Below are positions 8,313-17,680 of a stretch of DNA of 64,000 nucleotides, piece by piece. The translations under genes and the position numbers were made by a program. The stretch lies in assembly GCF_026162365.1 (NCBI RefSeq), contig NZ_JAOANW010000014.1, positions 97,425-161,424 of the forward strand, given 5' to 3'. Source of the DNA: Nitratireductor luteus (GTDB lineage Bacteria; Pseudomonadota; Alphaproteobacteria; Rhizobiales; Rhizobiaceae). Position 1 is the first letter of the stretch. Each line of letters starts with the position of its first letter. The notes beneath the pieces are model-generated. The model was given only the letters and a program-made list of their open reading frames with translations. It was not told where the DNA came from and made no database searches.

Positions 8313-9037
8313 TGGTTTCGATCCATGTCAGCAATCTGAGTTTGGTCTATCGTCTGCGCGAAAAACTGACGCTTGCCAAGCGTGACCGACGCCTTCCCAC
8401 CGGTGGGCGGCTGGAAGGTAAAGGTCGTACCCAGTACGTTACTGCGCTTGATGGCGTGAGCTTTGAGCTTGCGGCCGGCGACCGGCTGGGCCTTGTGGGC
8501 GCGAATGGTGCGGGCAAAACGACGCTGCTCAAAGTCCTCTATGGCATCTATGCGCCAACCTCGGGCAGCGTCGAGGTTGAGGGTCGTGTGGACGCTCTGT
8601 TCAACATCAGCCTCGGCTTCCGTCGGGAGGCGACCGGCCGCCGCAATATCGTGCTCCGCGGCCTCATGAACGGCTGGAACATGGACGAGATCGAAGCCCG
8701 CATGGAGGATGTCATCGAGTTCAGCGAGCTCGGCGACTTCATCGATCTCCCCTTCAAGACATACAGCCAGGGTATGGCCGCCCGCCTCGCCTTCTCCGTT
8801 GCCACCAGTCTGGACCCGGAGATCCTACTGATGGACGAATGGATTGGCGCGGGCGATCCAAAGTTTCAGGACAAGGCACGCAACCGCATGTCGGAACTGG
8901 CGGAGAAGGCGGGCATCATCGTGCTTGCCAGCCACAATCATGGCCTGCTCAAGAAGACATGCAACAAGATATTGGAGCTTGAGAGCGGCAGCGTCAAAGG
9001 CCTCCACCTGGCGGAGGAATGGGCGACATCGTCGTGA
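8312..9037 (+). CDS. Polysaccharide ABC exporter ATPase (Wzt/KpsT-like, short form)
   Basis: This 241-residue ATPase begins at ATG 8312 overlapping the permease stop; the sequence MVSIHVSNLSLVYRL is a normal start for the family. Walker A is GANGAGKTT, the signature is TYSQGMAARLAFS, Walker B is ILLMDEW with IGAGD, and the switch His is in LASHNH. It lacks the long C-terminal carbohydrate-binding domain of O-antigen Wzt proteins that read chain-end caps, so it resembles KpsT or short Wzt forms. It would energise export by the preceding permease. Confidence 0.88.
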   Translation: MVSIHVSNLSLVYRLREKLTLAKRDRRLPTGGRLEGKGRTQYVTALDGVSFELAAGDRLGLVGANGAGKTTLLKVLYGIYAPTSGSVEVEGRVDALFNISLGFRREATGRRNIVLRGLMNGWNMDEIEARMEDVIEFSELGDFIDLPFKTYSQGMAARLAFSVATSLDPEILLMDEWIGAGDPKFQDKARNRMSELAEKAGIIVLASHNHGLLKKTCNKILELESGSVKGLHLAEEWATSS

Positions 9038-9109
9038 TGGCCATGTTGCAGCCTCCGCCATGAGACGAACGCTTCGCCAAGGCACTTTTCGGTAGTAGGG
9101 GTCAATACG

Positions 9110-10444
9110 TTGCAGATCACGATTTTTGGAACCGGCTATGTCGGCCTGGTGCAGGCCGCGGTCTTCGCGGAGGCCGGCTATGACGTCGTGTGCGTCGACA
9201 TCGATGACGGAAAGGTCGAGCAGCTCAAGCGGGGCGAAGTTCCGATCTATGAGCCGGGCCTGGAGCATCTCGTCAGGGAGAACGGCGCATCGAGGCGTCT
9301 TCGTTTCACCACCGATGCGGCGGAAGGCGTTCGTCACGGTCTCGTGCAGTTCATCGCCGTCGGAACGCCGCCGGACGAGGACGGCTCCGCCGATCTGAAG
9401 CACGTGCTTGCCGTCGCCGACAGCATCGCTGCCCATATGGACCAGCAAAGGCTTGTTGTCGTGAAATCGACGGTGCCCGTGGGCACATCCGACCGGGTCC
9501 GAGCCGCAATGAAGGCGCGGCTCGAGCAGCGCGGACGGACGGAGGTCCCCTTCGATGTTGCATCGAACCCCGAGTTCCTCAAGGAGGGCTCAGCGGTGGC
9601 CGACTGCACCAAGCCCGACCGCATCATCATCGGCACCGAAAGCGCCGAGACCGAGCGCATGCTGCGCGAGCTGTACGCGCCCTTCAACCGCAACCACGAA
9701 AAAATCATCGCCATGGATGTGCGCAGCGCCGAGCTCACCAAATATGCGGCCAACTGCATGCTGGCCACGAAGATCAGCTTCATGAACGAGATGGCCAACC
9801 TCGCTGGCACGCTCGGCGCGGACATCGAGAAGGTCCGGCTGGGCATAGGCGCCGATCCGCGCATCGGCTATCACTTCATCTATCCAGGCGTTGGCTATGG
9901 CGGCTCCTGCTTCCCGAAGGACGTGCGGGCCATGATCCACACGGCCGAGACGCTCGATTTCGACGCTATGGTGCTGAAGGCCGTGGAGGGCCGCAACGAG
10001 GCGCAGAAGGAATTCCTGTTCGCCAGGATCGACAGCCACTTCAAGGGCGACCTCATCGGGCGCACATTCGCCCTGTGGGGCCTCGCCTTCAAGCCCAACA
10101 CCAACGACATGCGCGAAGCCCCCTCCCGCGTGCTCATGGAGGCCCTGTGGCAGGCCGGCGCAAATGTGCGCGCCTACGACCCCGAAGCAATGGAAGAATG
10201 CCGGCGCATCTATGGCGCGCGAGAGGACCTGACGCTGTGCGAAACCAAGGAGGAGGCTCTGGCCGGGGCCGATGCCCTGGTGGTGGTCACCGAATGGAAA
10301 AGCTTCCAGGCCCCCGACTTTCCTTCACTCAAAGTTGCGCTCAAGGAGCCGGTTATCTTTGACGGGCGGAATATCTATGATCCGACAATTGTGGGTAGAT
10401 ATGGGTTGAAGGTTTATGGGGTGGGGAGGCAAGTCAGGCAATAG
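9110..10444 (+). CDS. ugd: UDP-glucose 6-dehydrogenase
   Basis: This 444-residue enzyme oxidises UDP-glucose to UDP-glucuronate with two NAD+. The start is TTG 9110: it gives [16 protein letters not shown], exactly the family N-terminus, and GGGG lies 8-9 nt upstream. The NAD-binding motif is GTGYVGLV, the substrate region contains [10 protein letters not shown], and the catalytic cysteine is in GGSCFPKD at about residue 267. The C-terminal domain holds [19 protein letters not shown]-glucuronate would feed acidic capsule or exopolysaccharide synthesis. The enzyme lies 72 bp after the ABC exporter on the same strand and is convergent with the glycosyltransferase operon. Confidence 0.93.
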   Translation: MQITIFGTGYVGLVQAAVFAEAGYDVVCVDIDDGKVEQLKRGEVPIYEPGLEHLVRENGASRRLRFTTDAAEGVRHGLVQFIAVGTPPDEDGSADLKHVLAVADSIAAHMDQQRLVVVKSTVPVGTSDRVRAAMKARLEQRGRTEVPFDVASNPEFLKEGSAVADCTKPDRIIIGTESAETERMLRELYAPFNRNHEKIIAMDVRSAELTKYAANCMLATKISFMNEMANLAGTLGADIEKVRLGIGADPRIGYHFIYPGVGYGGSCFPKDVRAMIHTAETLDFDAMVLKAVEGRNEAQKEFLFARIDSHFKGDLIGRTFALWGLAFKPNTNDMREAPSRVLMEALWQAGANVRAYDPEAMEECRRIYGAREDLTLCETKEEALAGADALVVVTEWKSFQAPDFPSLKVALKEPVIFDGRNIYDPTIVGRYGLKVYGVGRQVRQ

Positions 10445-10489
10445 CCCGTGACTGCCCGTCCGCGTACATCGCGGAGCATCCGACGAAAG

Positions 10490-11191
10490 CTATAGCTTGA
10501 TGTCTTTTTTTCGGAGGCAAAATATCGTATTCGAGGTAAACCCTGTTAAAGTCGATTCTGGAATATTAAACTCGGAAAAGTCGACGTACGGATACCTTTT
10601 CCGAAGGTCATATTCTAGCGGTATGTCGAATATTTTGCCGATAGTCAGGTGGATGTCCTCCCGGCCAAATCGGCGCACATGATCTTCTTGTCGGAATCGG
10701 CGCTTTCTCTCTTCAGGGCCAATATCCGATAAGCATTCCTCATAGCATCCAGCGTATATAGGGATGGAAAATAGATGCCATCCATCTTCCTTTAATGACC
10801 GATGCAAATGTATCAGAGTAGTCGTTACGTTACCCGGAATATGCTCCATTACATGCGAGTGAATGACTAGATCAAACGCACAATTAGGTAATTTTTCTGC
10901 GTCTTGTACTAAGTCCATTTTCTCAACATTACAGTGTTTATACATTTCAGGAATCAAATCTACAGCTTTATACGCAATCCCAGGCACGGACGTTAAGTAC
11001 CGCGTAAGACCTATCTCCGGAGCAAGATGCAGAACTGACATTCCGGGAACGATTGAAATCTCCCTATCCAGAAGAAACTTTAATATCCTTGTTCTCTCAA
11101 CTGATCCGCAATGCCTGCACTTGACATTGAAACGTCCATTCATGTTGTTAAATTCAGAACAACCGCAAATATTACAGTGCATAGCAAGCAT
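10490..11191 (-). CDS. Zinc-ribbon SAM-dependent methyltransferase
   Basis: This 233-residue protein has an N-terminal zinc-ribbon-like pair, CNICG near residue 5 and CRHCGS near residue 26. A class I methyltransferase domain follows, with motif I VLHLAPEIGLTRYL and a later DLVIHSHVMEHI with GNVTTTLIHLHRSLKEDG. It probably methylates a sugar, lipid-linked glycan or nucleotide-sugar; the substrate is not evident. It is the last gene of the minus-strand glycan series, about 40 bp after the epimerase. The gene is clearly more AT-rich than the flanking ugd gene, suggesting acquisition separate from its neighbours. The architecture echoes the C-terminus of the giant protein at 12141-15821. The start could also be the ATG three codons later (11182). 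Confidence 0.65.
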   Translation of the reverse strand: MLAMHCNICGCSEFNNMNGRFNVKCRHCGSVERTRILKFLLDREISIVPGMSVLHLAPEIGLTRYLTSVPGIAYKAVDLIPEMYKHCNVEKMDLVQDAEKLPNCAFDLVIHSHVMEHIPGNVTTTLIHLHRSLKEDGWHLFSIPIYAGCYEECLSDIGPEERKRRFRQEDHVRRFGREDIHLTIGKIFDIPLEYDLRKRYPYVDFSEFNIPESTLTGFTSNTIFCLRKKDIKL

Positions 11192-11229
11192 TCCCCAACA
11201 ATATTCTCTGCAGTGATTCTATTCAACAG

Positions 11230-12144
11230 TTATCTCTGGCATTCGACCATTTTCCTTATTCCGTCTGCAATCCCGACTCTTGGCTCCCAACCTGTGACTC
11301 TGCTAAATTTCGCATTATCAAGAATGACTTTCTGTACATCGAAAGTGCGCAGGGCCGCCTGCTCTCGCGCAAGCGACTTTCCAATTGCTTCTTCCAGCAA
11401 TTGTGCAATGCGATTGATCGAATAGCCTTCGCCTGTACCGATATTGTATTCTCCTGAAGGAATCGACAACTGCGTTGCTGCCAGAAATGCATCTGCTACG
11501 TCTTCAATCCAGATATAGTCTCGAATAATCGTCCCATCGCCATAGATTCTCAGAGGCTCATGGTTTTGTATAGATCGCAGAAAATTTGCGATAACACCTA
11601 TCGGCACGCCTTTGAGTTGGTACGGCCCAAATGGATTTGCAATACGCAAACTGACCCCTTCAAGTTTCTGATGAAAGGCGATCAGTCTCAAGTATCTTTC
11701 GACGGCGGCTTTGGATACTCCATATGCTGATATGGGATTAAGTGGCTCATCTTCCGCTGTAGGAACGCGGTCCGTATTGCCGTACACAGTACCGCCACTT
11801 GACGCAAAGATAATTTTCCGGACGCCGAGTGAGGCCGCTCTGCTGAATAGATTGACGCTGGCCACGATGTTTTCACTCGCGTCTTTGACCATTCCGTCCA
11901 TCGAATCCGCAGGATGGGAAGTCCAAGCGAGGTGTATAAGGACATCGGTGCCCTTGAGACTTTGCGTCGCCCCGGCAGTGGCGAGACCGTCGGTCATTAC
12001 GGTATCTACACCTTGCAATAGCCCGGCTACGCGCGCGAGCCGCCGGCCAGAATCGATGATCTGAACGCGAAAGCCCTGACGCGCAAACGCCGCGTAGATG
12101 CTGGTACCTATGAATCCTGCTCCTCCTACTATGGCGATATTCAT
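11230..12144 (-). CDS. NAD-dependent sugar epimerase/dehydratase
   Basis: This 304-residue extended short-chain dehydrogenase has NAD-binding GGAGFIGTS at residues about 7-15 and the catalytic YGVSK (Tyr-x3-Lys) after SSGGTVYG. RIANPFGPYQ and RDYIWIEDVADAF are typical of UDP-galactose/UDP-glucose 4-epimerase relatives. The start MNIAIVGGAGF at 12144 overlaps the stop of the upstream gene by 4 bp (ATGA), so it is translationally coupled to the giant glycosyltransferase. It probably makes a nucleotide-sugar donor or modifies one; the exact sugar cannot be told. Confidence 0.8.
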   Translation of the reverse strand: MNIAIVGGAGFIGTSIYAAFARQGFRVQIIDSGRRLARVAGLLQGVDTVMTDGLATAGATQSLKGTDVLIHLAWTSHPADSMDGMVKDASENIVASVNLFSRAASLGVRKIIFASSGGTVYGNTDRVPTAEDEPLNPISAYGVSKAAVERYLRLIAFHQKLEGVSLRIANPFGPYQLKGVPIGVIANFLRSIQNHEPLRIYGDGTIIRDYIWIEDVADAFLAATQLSIPSGEYNIGTGEGYSINRIAQLLEEAIGKSLAREQAALRTFDVQKVILDNAKFSRVTGWEPRVGIADGIRKMVECQR

Positions 12145-15100
12145 TTGAGATCGCCACTTAAAGCGTATGCAGGTTTTATTGTCATAATGGGTCGCCAATC
12201 GGACGCTAAGAATTGACTCGACTTCTTATGAATGCTCGCTCGAAAGCCTCGTTCTCGTAGACGCTTCGCAATTAAAGGATCCGCTGCGAGTTCTCTGACT
12301 GACTGACCTCCAATCAGAGCGAGGCCATCGGGCTCCAGAGCATCAATCACTTTGCTCGTCAGTTGGAACTGCATATTTGCATACGCCACATCTAGATCGG
12401 CGATAACCGTTGTAAATTTCTGATCTCCCTTTTCGAATGCCTTGAAGTCAGCGGCGGTAGAGAGACCATAGAGCCGATCCTCCAAAAAACGCCTGAGGCC
12501 CGTGTCCCTTCCGAGGAGCGCTGCGCTTTTGCCTCGATGCGTCCTATGGTCATGGGCAATGAATGCAACAATCGCGCGTCCAAAAGGCGTCGAGCCGCAA
12601 GACCCACACAGCACTACTCTTGCCGGGTCAGCAAAGCTAATTTCATCCTTTTCGTGTACCTGTCCGCAAAGATTGCAGCGCCACTTTCCGCGGCTATTGG
12701 CAACATCCAAGACAGACGCGACGGTTTTGGCGGACAGCGGATGAGCAATTACGGTACCTTCGTCCACGACTGCGGTAAGCCGTGGTAGCGTTTTCGCCGA
12801 GATAGATTTGATTTCATCAATTTCCCCAGTTACAGCCCCTCTACTCTCCAGAAAATATGAGTATTCAACATCCATGAGATCTTGAGTAAGCTGATCACTG
12901 AACCAACCGTGCTTGACCAAAGTGTCACGACGAATGGCATACACCCCTCCTTGAACATGCGACAGTGCTCTATGCGGATTGCTATGTGCAAAATGTTGAT
13001 TGCGGAACTTTGGGAACTGCGGGTGACGCACCATCTCCCTTCCTAGCGTCGCTTTTGGGAGATGCGTCTTATATCCGGCGATCGCATAGTCAGGGTTGGC
13101 ACGCATTCGTTCGATGATCGCTCGCTCCCAACCGTGATCTTTGATGAACCCCTCTTTACTGCACACATAGATCGCAAACTCCGCATTCCCGTATGACAGC
13201 GCTTGGTTCGAGGCAGGTCCGCAATAAACGTTTTTTCTATTTTCTATCAACCTCACGTTATGCCAGCCGGCTATCAATTCCTTGATAGCACATATAAACT
13301 CACTTTCACTCCCATTGTCGACTATAGTTAGAGAAAACCTTGTTGTTGTCTTTTCCAATATTCTCCTAATTATCTCGATAGTATCATCTTTGCTGTCATA
13401 CTTTTCAGTGTTGTAGGTCACAGTGAAAATTTCTATCTCGTGTCCCTGCCAGATATCGAGCAGACGCCGAATTGTGTTGTCGGCTCCGACCCTCGCCTTC
13501 AGGAACTGGCGAGCACCTGCTATCAGTTCGGCACGCTCCGCCTCCGACATAGCGAAGAGCCTTCGAATAGCTGCAGCTAAGCTATTCGGGTCACGCGGTT
13601 GAGCTACCAACGCCTCAATACCATCACGCAAATAGTCCGGAACAGCTGATACGGCTGTTGTTATCACAGGCTTCTCTGCCGCCATGGCTTCCAGTATCAC
13701 TGTCGGGAAGCCATCGATGTCTCCATCTGACGCCTCTACAGACGGCACCACAACGAAATCTGCATCCGTATAGGCTTTGGCGAGTTCCTCGCGCCCTTCA
13801 ATCGCGCCAGGAAATTCGATATTGGTCAGTCCCAATTCCAAGACCCGTCGCCTGTAGGACTCTTCGAGTGACCCATATCCATAGACCACGAACGAAACAG
13901 GAAGGTCGTGCAAGTGCGCAGCAGCCTCGATCAGGTATCCTATTCCCTTCTTCTCGATAAACCGCGCGATCACTACACCCCGCCATGACCGACGTTCGGG
14001 AGTGACGCGGGGCGGGCACGCGACACGAAAATCTTCTTCTTCGATAGCTTGAAAATTATAGGAGATTTTGTGCCGATCAACGCCCTTCGCTTCCAAGAAA
14101 CGCCGATGGTGGTCACCATAGACAAAAACGCGAAGACATCTTTCGTCATTTGATATCTTTTCTAAACGACTGCGATCTCGGTTCTTGTGATGAAAGATGT
14201 CAACGGCATGAGGCATGTAGGTGTAATTTACTTCAGCCAACTCACATGCAGGCTGAACGAAAAGCGTCACTCCTGGATATGCAAAGTGACTATGACAGAT
14301 GTTTCTTCCCGTTTCGATCAATGCCTGCGCTAGCGCATGTGCATCACCTACCTGAATGGCGTCTATGGAAAAGTCCAAGACTGCTTTTCTTTCCGGGTCG
14401 CGTGCATAGAACACCTTTACATCATAACCGTTTTCTTTCAGCCATCTCAACTCATTTAAGACAAAAGTCTGCGAGAGTGCCGGGAAATCAAAGACAAAAT
14501 ATCCTATTTTTAGGGTGTCAATTCCGTTTCTAATTCTGTCCTGGAAGTTTTTCCTCGCAATCCGCCTATAATTTTTTTCAAGGCCCTCAGTGAATGTTAT
14601 ATTTTTTAGGTTATCTCGATCTAAATAATAGTCTACGGCGCAGAATGGGAGGTACATCGGTTCAAAAAGCTTAGTGTACCTGAGTATCACATCCCAGTCG
14701 ACCAACCTCGTTAGCCTCTCATCGAATCCACCGAGCTGATCGAACAAAGCCCGTCTATGCATAAAAACATTTAGGTCAATGAAGTTTCCTTTTAGGAGTT
14801 GCGTCCGATCGAAATTTGACGCACGAAAATTAGTCTGCCCAGTAGAGATGTTATGAGACTTTAGCGCAGCGTAGGCAGTATAGAGATGCTCACACTCTGC
14901 AAATGCAGCACTCATCACCAGAAGGTACTCAGGTCGCCAGCTATTATCACTATCAAGGTACGCTATAAGATCTCCACTGGCGATCATTAGCCCAGCATTA
15001 CGGGCGGCAGAGACACCTCCATGCTTGTTGCCTATTATTTTAATAAACCCAGAGTTTATTTCTCCCCGAAAGTTCGAATTCAGGAAACCAATGGTGCCAT

Positions 15101-15821
15101 CTGTACTCCCATCGTCCGATATAATAATCTCATGCGGCTTCGAGTATTGCCTCATCGCGGAGCGAATTGCATTGCCTACTGTATCACGACGATTATACGT
15201 TGGTATGACAACTGATACAGTCGGTTTTATCTTAGCGGAATCGATTATCTCTCCTGAAATCTCTATGAGAGCTTCTGGTATTCTCTCCAGGTCGTTGGCA
15301 ATTTCTGCCTCCGAGAAAAATCGCGCGATGCGCGAAACGTCTGGCCAGCTCTTCGCAAACTCGGGGCCACGGGCGAGGCTGATATCTTGATTTGCAACAG
15401 CAGACTGCCTGAATCGAGGCACTGCTGCGAGCTGCGGAGTAGGCAGTTCTGAGCTTCGTGGAAATCGCCCCTCTTTCAACCCGAACTTCACGTAATGCAG
15501 CAATGGATCAATACCTGCAGCTGCTACGTCTTCATTCAAATCGAGATAACGTCGTGAATTGAAAATCTCTGATGGGTCGCGCCCAAGCCTAGCGCCAAGC
15601 CACAGATAGTGTTCGATCGGGTCCATGCCGAGCGCCTTCACGTCCGGATAGGTCCTCAAATACCAGTCGGCATCGAACAAGCCCGATGTGCGGATGGCCT
15701 CGATATCTTCTTTGCTAAAGCGATTCACACCGCTCCCCTTCGTGCTGCCAATTTCGTGCCGGCACCTTCTTGTGCCAGAGACCTTCCGGATGCTTTGAAC
15801 TGTTTCCTCCGGACTAGCCAT
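12141..15821 (-). CDS. Giant multi-domain glycosyltransferase (GT2-GT4-GT2-zinc ribbon fusion)
   Basis: The start chosen is ATG 15821, with GGGAAG 7 nt upstream; a longer TTG start at 15908 is open but has no clear ribosome site. Domains, numbered from ATG: two copies of a short module, FDADWYLRTYPDV...EHYLWLG and FNSRRYLDLNEDV...HYVKFGLKEGR (about 47-120). A GT2 domain follows with SVVIPTYNRRDTV and DDGSTDG (about 200-400). A GT4-type domain has FDFPALSQTFVLNELRWL, GVVIARFIEKKG and E..PTVILEAMA (about 438-790). A second GT2-like domain has FTVTYNTEKYD and IVDNGSESE (about 798-995). Last is a CNLC/CGSC zinc-ribbon-like segment (1049-1075) and a methyltransferase-like tail. It could add several sugars in succession to one acceptor. 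The base composition is AT-rich next to its neighbours. Confidence 0.8.
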   Translation of the reverse strand: MASPEETVQSIRKVSGTRRCRHEIGSTKGSGVNRFSKEDIEAIRTSGLFDADWYLRTYPDVKALGMDPIEHYLWLGARLGRDPSEIFNSRRYLDLNEDVAAAGIDPLLHYVKFGLKEGRFPRSSELPTPQLAAVPRFRQSAVANQDISLARGPEFAKSWPDVSRIARFFSEAEIANDLERIPEALIEISGEIIDSAKIKPTVSVVIPTYNRRDTVGNAIRSAMRQYSKPHEIIISDDGSTDGTIGFLNSNFRGEINSGFIKIIGNKHGGVSAARNAGLMIASGDLIAYLDSDNSWRPEYLLVMSAAFAECEHLYTAYAALKSHNISTGQTNFRASNFDRTQLLKGNFIDLNVFMHRRALFDQLGGFDERLTRLVDWDVILRYTKLFEPMYLPFCAVDYYLDRDNLKNITFTEGLEKNYRRIARKNFQDRIRNGIDTLKIGYFVFDFPALSQTFVLNELRWLKENGYDVKVFYARDPERKAVLDFSIDAIQVGDAHALAQALIETGRNICHSHFAYPGVTLFVQPACELAEVNYTYMPHAVDIFHHKNRDRSRLEKISNDERCLRVFVYGDHHRRFLEAKGVDRHKISYNFQAIEEEDFRVACPPRVTPERRSWRGVVIARFIEKKGIGYLIEAAAHLHDLPVSFVVYGYGSLEESYRRRVLELGLTNIEFPGAIEGREELAKAYTDADFVVVPSVEASDGDIDGFPTVILEAMAAEKPVITTAVSAVPDYLRDGIEALVAQPRDPNSLAAAIRRLFAMSEAERAELIAGARQFLKARVGADNTIRRLLDIWQGHEIEIFTVTYNTEKYDSKDDTIEIIRRILEKTTTRFSLTIVDNGSESEFICAIKELIAGWHNVRLIENRKNVYCGPASNQALSYGNAEFAIYVCSKEGFIKDHGWERAIIERMRANPDYAIAGYKTHLPKATLGREMVRHPQFPKFRNQHFAHSNPHRALSHVQGGVYAIRRDTLVKHGWFSDQLTQDLMDVEYSYFLESRGAVTGEIDEIKSISAKTLPRLTAVVDEGTVIAHPLSAKTVASVLDVANSRGKWRCNLCGQVHEKDEISFADPARVVLCGSCGSTPFGRAIVAFIAHDHRTHRGKSAALLGRDTGLRRFLEDRLYGLSTAADFKAFEKGDQKFTTVIADLDVAYANMQFQLTSKVIDALEPDGLALIGGQSVRELAADPLIAKRLRERGFRASIHKKSSQFLASDWRPIMTIKPAYALSGDLK

Positions 15822-15941
15822 TAACGCTTCCCGGACGATGGCAAAAGCAGCGGCCGGCTGCGGCACTGGGCCTTGCCCTGTATCGGCTATTGGCCAACAG
15901 CGCGTCAACCAATAATGGCATGATTCGAGCGCCCCTCCGCG

Positions 15942-17591
15942 TCAGCTGCGCCGACGCCCTTCCATCATGCCGTGGCTGATGTAGTGGCGCAATGGTTCGG
16001 CGCGGTCCTGCGAGACGTCAGGATGCGCCTGTAGGTAAGCTTGACCGTCAAACAGGCCCCGGCGCTTCAACTGGATCTTGCGCAGGGCAAGGGCCAGAGG
16101 GCCGGGCAGCAGGCCGGCGAGCCGGCCTCTGCGGCTGTCGCCGATCAGGGTCGATGCGACCTGCCGCAACCATTCCGCCTGCTCTTCCTTCACGCGCAGG
16201 AGCTGCGTCAGCGTGGCGATCTCCGAGAAACGCTCCTGTAAGCTGCGCTCCACCCGCTGCTTTTCGGCAATCTGCTGGCGGTACTCGCCCTGCTGCTTTT
16301 CGGCAGCCTGCAGCCGGCGTTCGATCTGCTGCATTTCGGCAGGACGTTTGTCCGCTGGTTTTTCGGCAAGGGGGTTGTCCGTCGGTTTTTCGGCCTTCAC
16401 CAGCACGGCTTCCGTTTGCGTTTTCAGGTCGCCCAGCAGCAGTTCGACCTGTTCCTTGTAGCTGGCCGCAAGCGCCTCCTGCCTGGCATAGGCCTCCGCC
16501 ATCCGGTCGGCCTCCTGGCGAGCCTTGGCGAGTGCGCCATCGGTCTCCGAGAGTTTATCATGCGCGGCGGCAAGCGCCTCTTCCGCTTCGGCCGCCGCAT
16601 GAGCCCGGCTCTCCAACTCGGCCTCGAGGCGCTCTGCCTTCTCCGCCCGCTCCGCCAATGCCTGATCCAGCTCCCGCGATTTTTTCGCGGCCTTCCGCCC
16701 AGCCACGATCAGGCGCCCGAAGGCGGGCCCCGCAGTGCCGAGTTCGGCCCGGATACGGTCGAGAACGGGAAAATCCTCCTGCCTTTCACCCTCGGCCGTC
16801 CAGGCGCTGAAAATCTGGAAGGTATCGCGCAGCCAGCCGGACAGCATGGGGTTTTCGGCGACACGTTCCGGCGCTTCCCGGTGGTGCCTGTATCGCTCCG
16901 ACAGGAAACCATCGATCTCCGCCGCCGCATTGCCGGATAGCCGCGGCCAACCGATGCCCAGGGCCGCCTCCGCGCCCTTCATCACGCGGTTCCAATCCTT
17001 CATCAACTGTTCATAGCTCGCGAAAAAGCGCGGCAACCCGCGCGAGGCGACCTCGGCATCGAGCACATGCCGCAGCCACAGCAGATAACCGAAGTCCGGC
17101 TCGAAGCCGTTGCGCTTTTCCAGCGAAGCGCCGACTTCCAGCGGATTGCGGATTGGGGAAACGACCAGCGGCGCAATGCCGGCCCGCTCCAGAACGTCCA
17201 GCCAGAAGGGGGCCATGCGGCAGATTCGAGGATCTTTGAGCACCAATAGCGAGGAGGAGCCGAACTGCTCTTTCAGTGCAGCGAGCGCCTCTTCGCGAAA
17301 TTCCTTCAGCTTCGGCGATCGGAGCCAGCCGGGATTGAACTCCAGCCAATCATCCCAGCTCGTGCCGGCGGATTCCAGGATTCGGTCGTTGAGTCGCTGG
17401 ATGTTTGTCGATTCCCAGTGTCCGGTTTCATTGGTCTTGTGGGCGCCCATCAGCGTCTTGGGCAGATCGCAGCCCGCAAGGCTCAGGACACGCGTGAACG
17501 CGCTCGTGCCGGAGCGATGCATGCCCAGGACGAGAATCGCGTAGCGCTCAGTTGCCTTGCGAGCGCGCTGCCTTTCTGAACCTGCCTTCAC
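15942..17591 (-). CDS. Sulfotransferase-family protein with coiled coil and C-terminal YLxxHPDV module
   Basis: This 549-residue protein starts at GTG 17591, with GAGGGGG 7 nt upstream. The N-terminal half is sulfotransferase-like: LVLGMHRSGTSA (phosphosulfate-binding loop) at about 20-31 and VSPIRNPLEVGASL as the 3'-phosphate segment. A Glu/Ala/Lys-rich coiled coil covers about residues 310-480. The last 45 residues hold FDGQAYLQAHPDV...LRHYISHGMMEGR, the same short module that occurs twice in the giant glycosyltransferase next door. It may sulfate the glycan or act as a scaffold. No PAPS synthesis genes are in the window. Confidence 0.72.
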   Translation of the reverse strand: MKAGSERQRARKATERYAILVLGMHRSGTSAFTRVLSLAGCDLPKTLMGAHKTNETGHWESTNIQRLNDRILESAGTSWDDWLEFNPGWLRSPKLKEFREEALAALKEQFGSSSLLVLKDPRICRMAPFWLDVLERAGIAPLVVSPIRNPLEVGASLEKRNGFEPDFGYLLWLRHVLDAEVASRGLPRFFASYEQLMKDWNRVMKGAEAALGIGWPRLSGNAAAEIDGFLSERYRHHREAPERVAENPMLSGWLRDTFQIFSAWTAEGERQEDFPVLDRIRAELGTAGPAFGRLIVAGRKAAKKSRELDQALAERAEKAERLEAELESRAHAAAEAEEALAAAHDKLSETDGALAKARQEADRMAEAYARQEALAASYKEQVELLLGDLKTQTEAVLVKAEKPTDNPLAEKPADKRPAEMQQIERRLQAAEKQQGEYRQQIAEKQRVERSLQERFSEIATLTQLLRVKEEQAEWLRQVASTLIGDSRRGRLAGLLPGPLALALRKIQLKRRGLFDGQAYLQAHPDVSQDRAEPLRHYISHGMMEGRRRS

Positions 17592-17680
17592 AAAAATTCC
17601 CCCTCAATGTTGTCGTTATCTCTTGGCGCAGCTTTTTGCATTTTCCAAGGGACTTTCGTGCACCCACGATTTGTTGTGAC

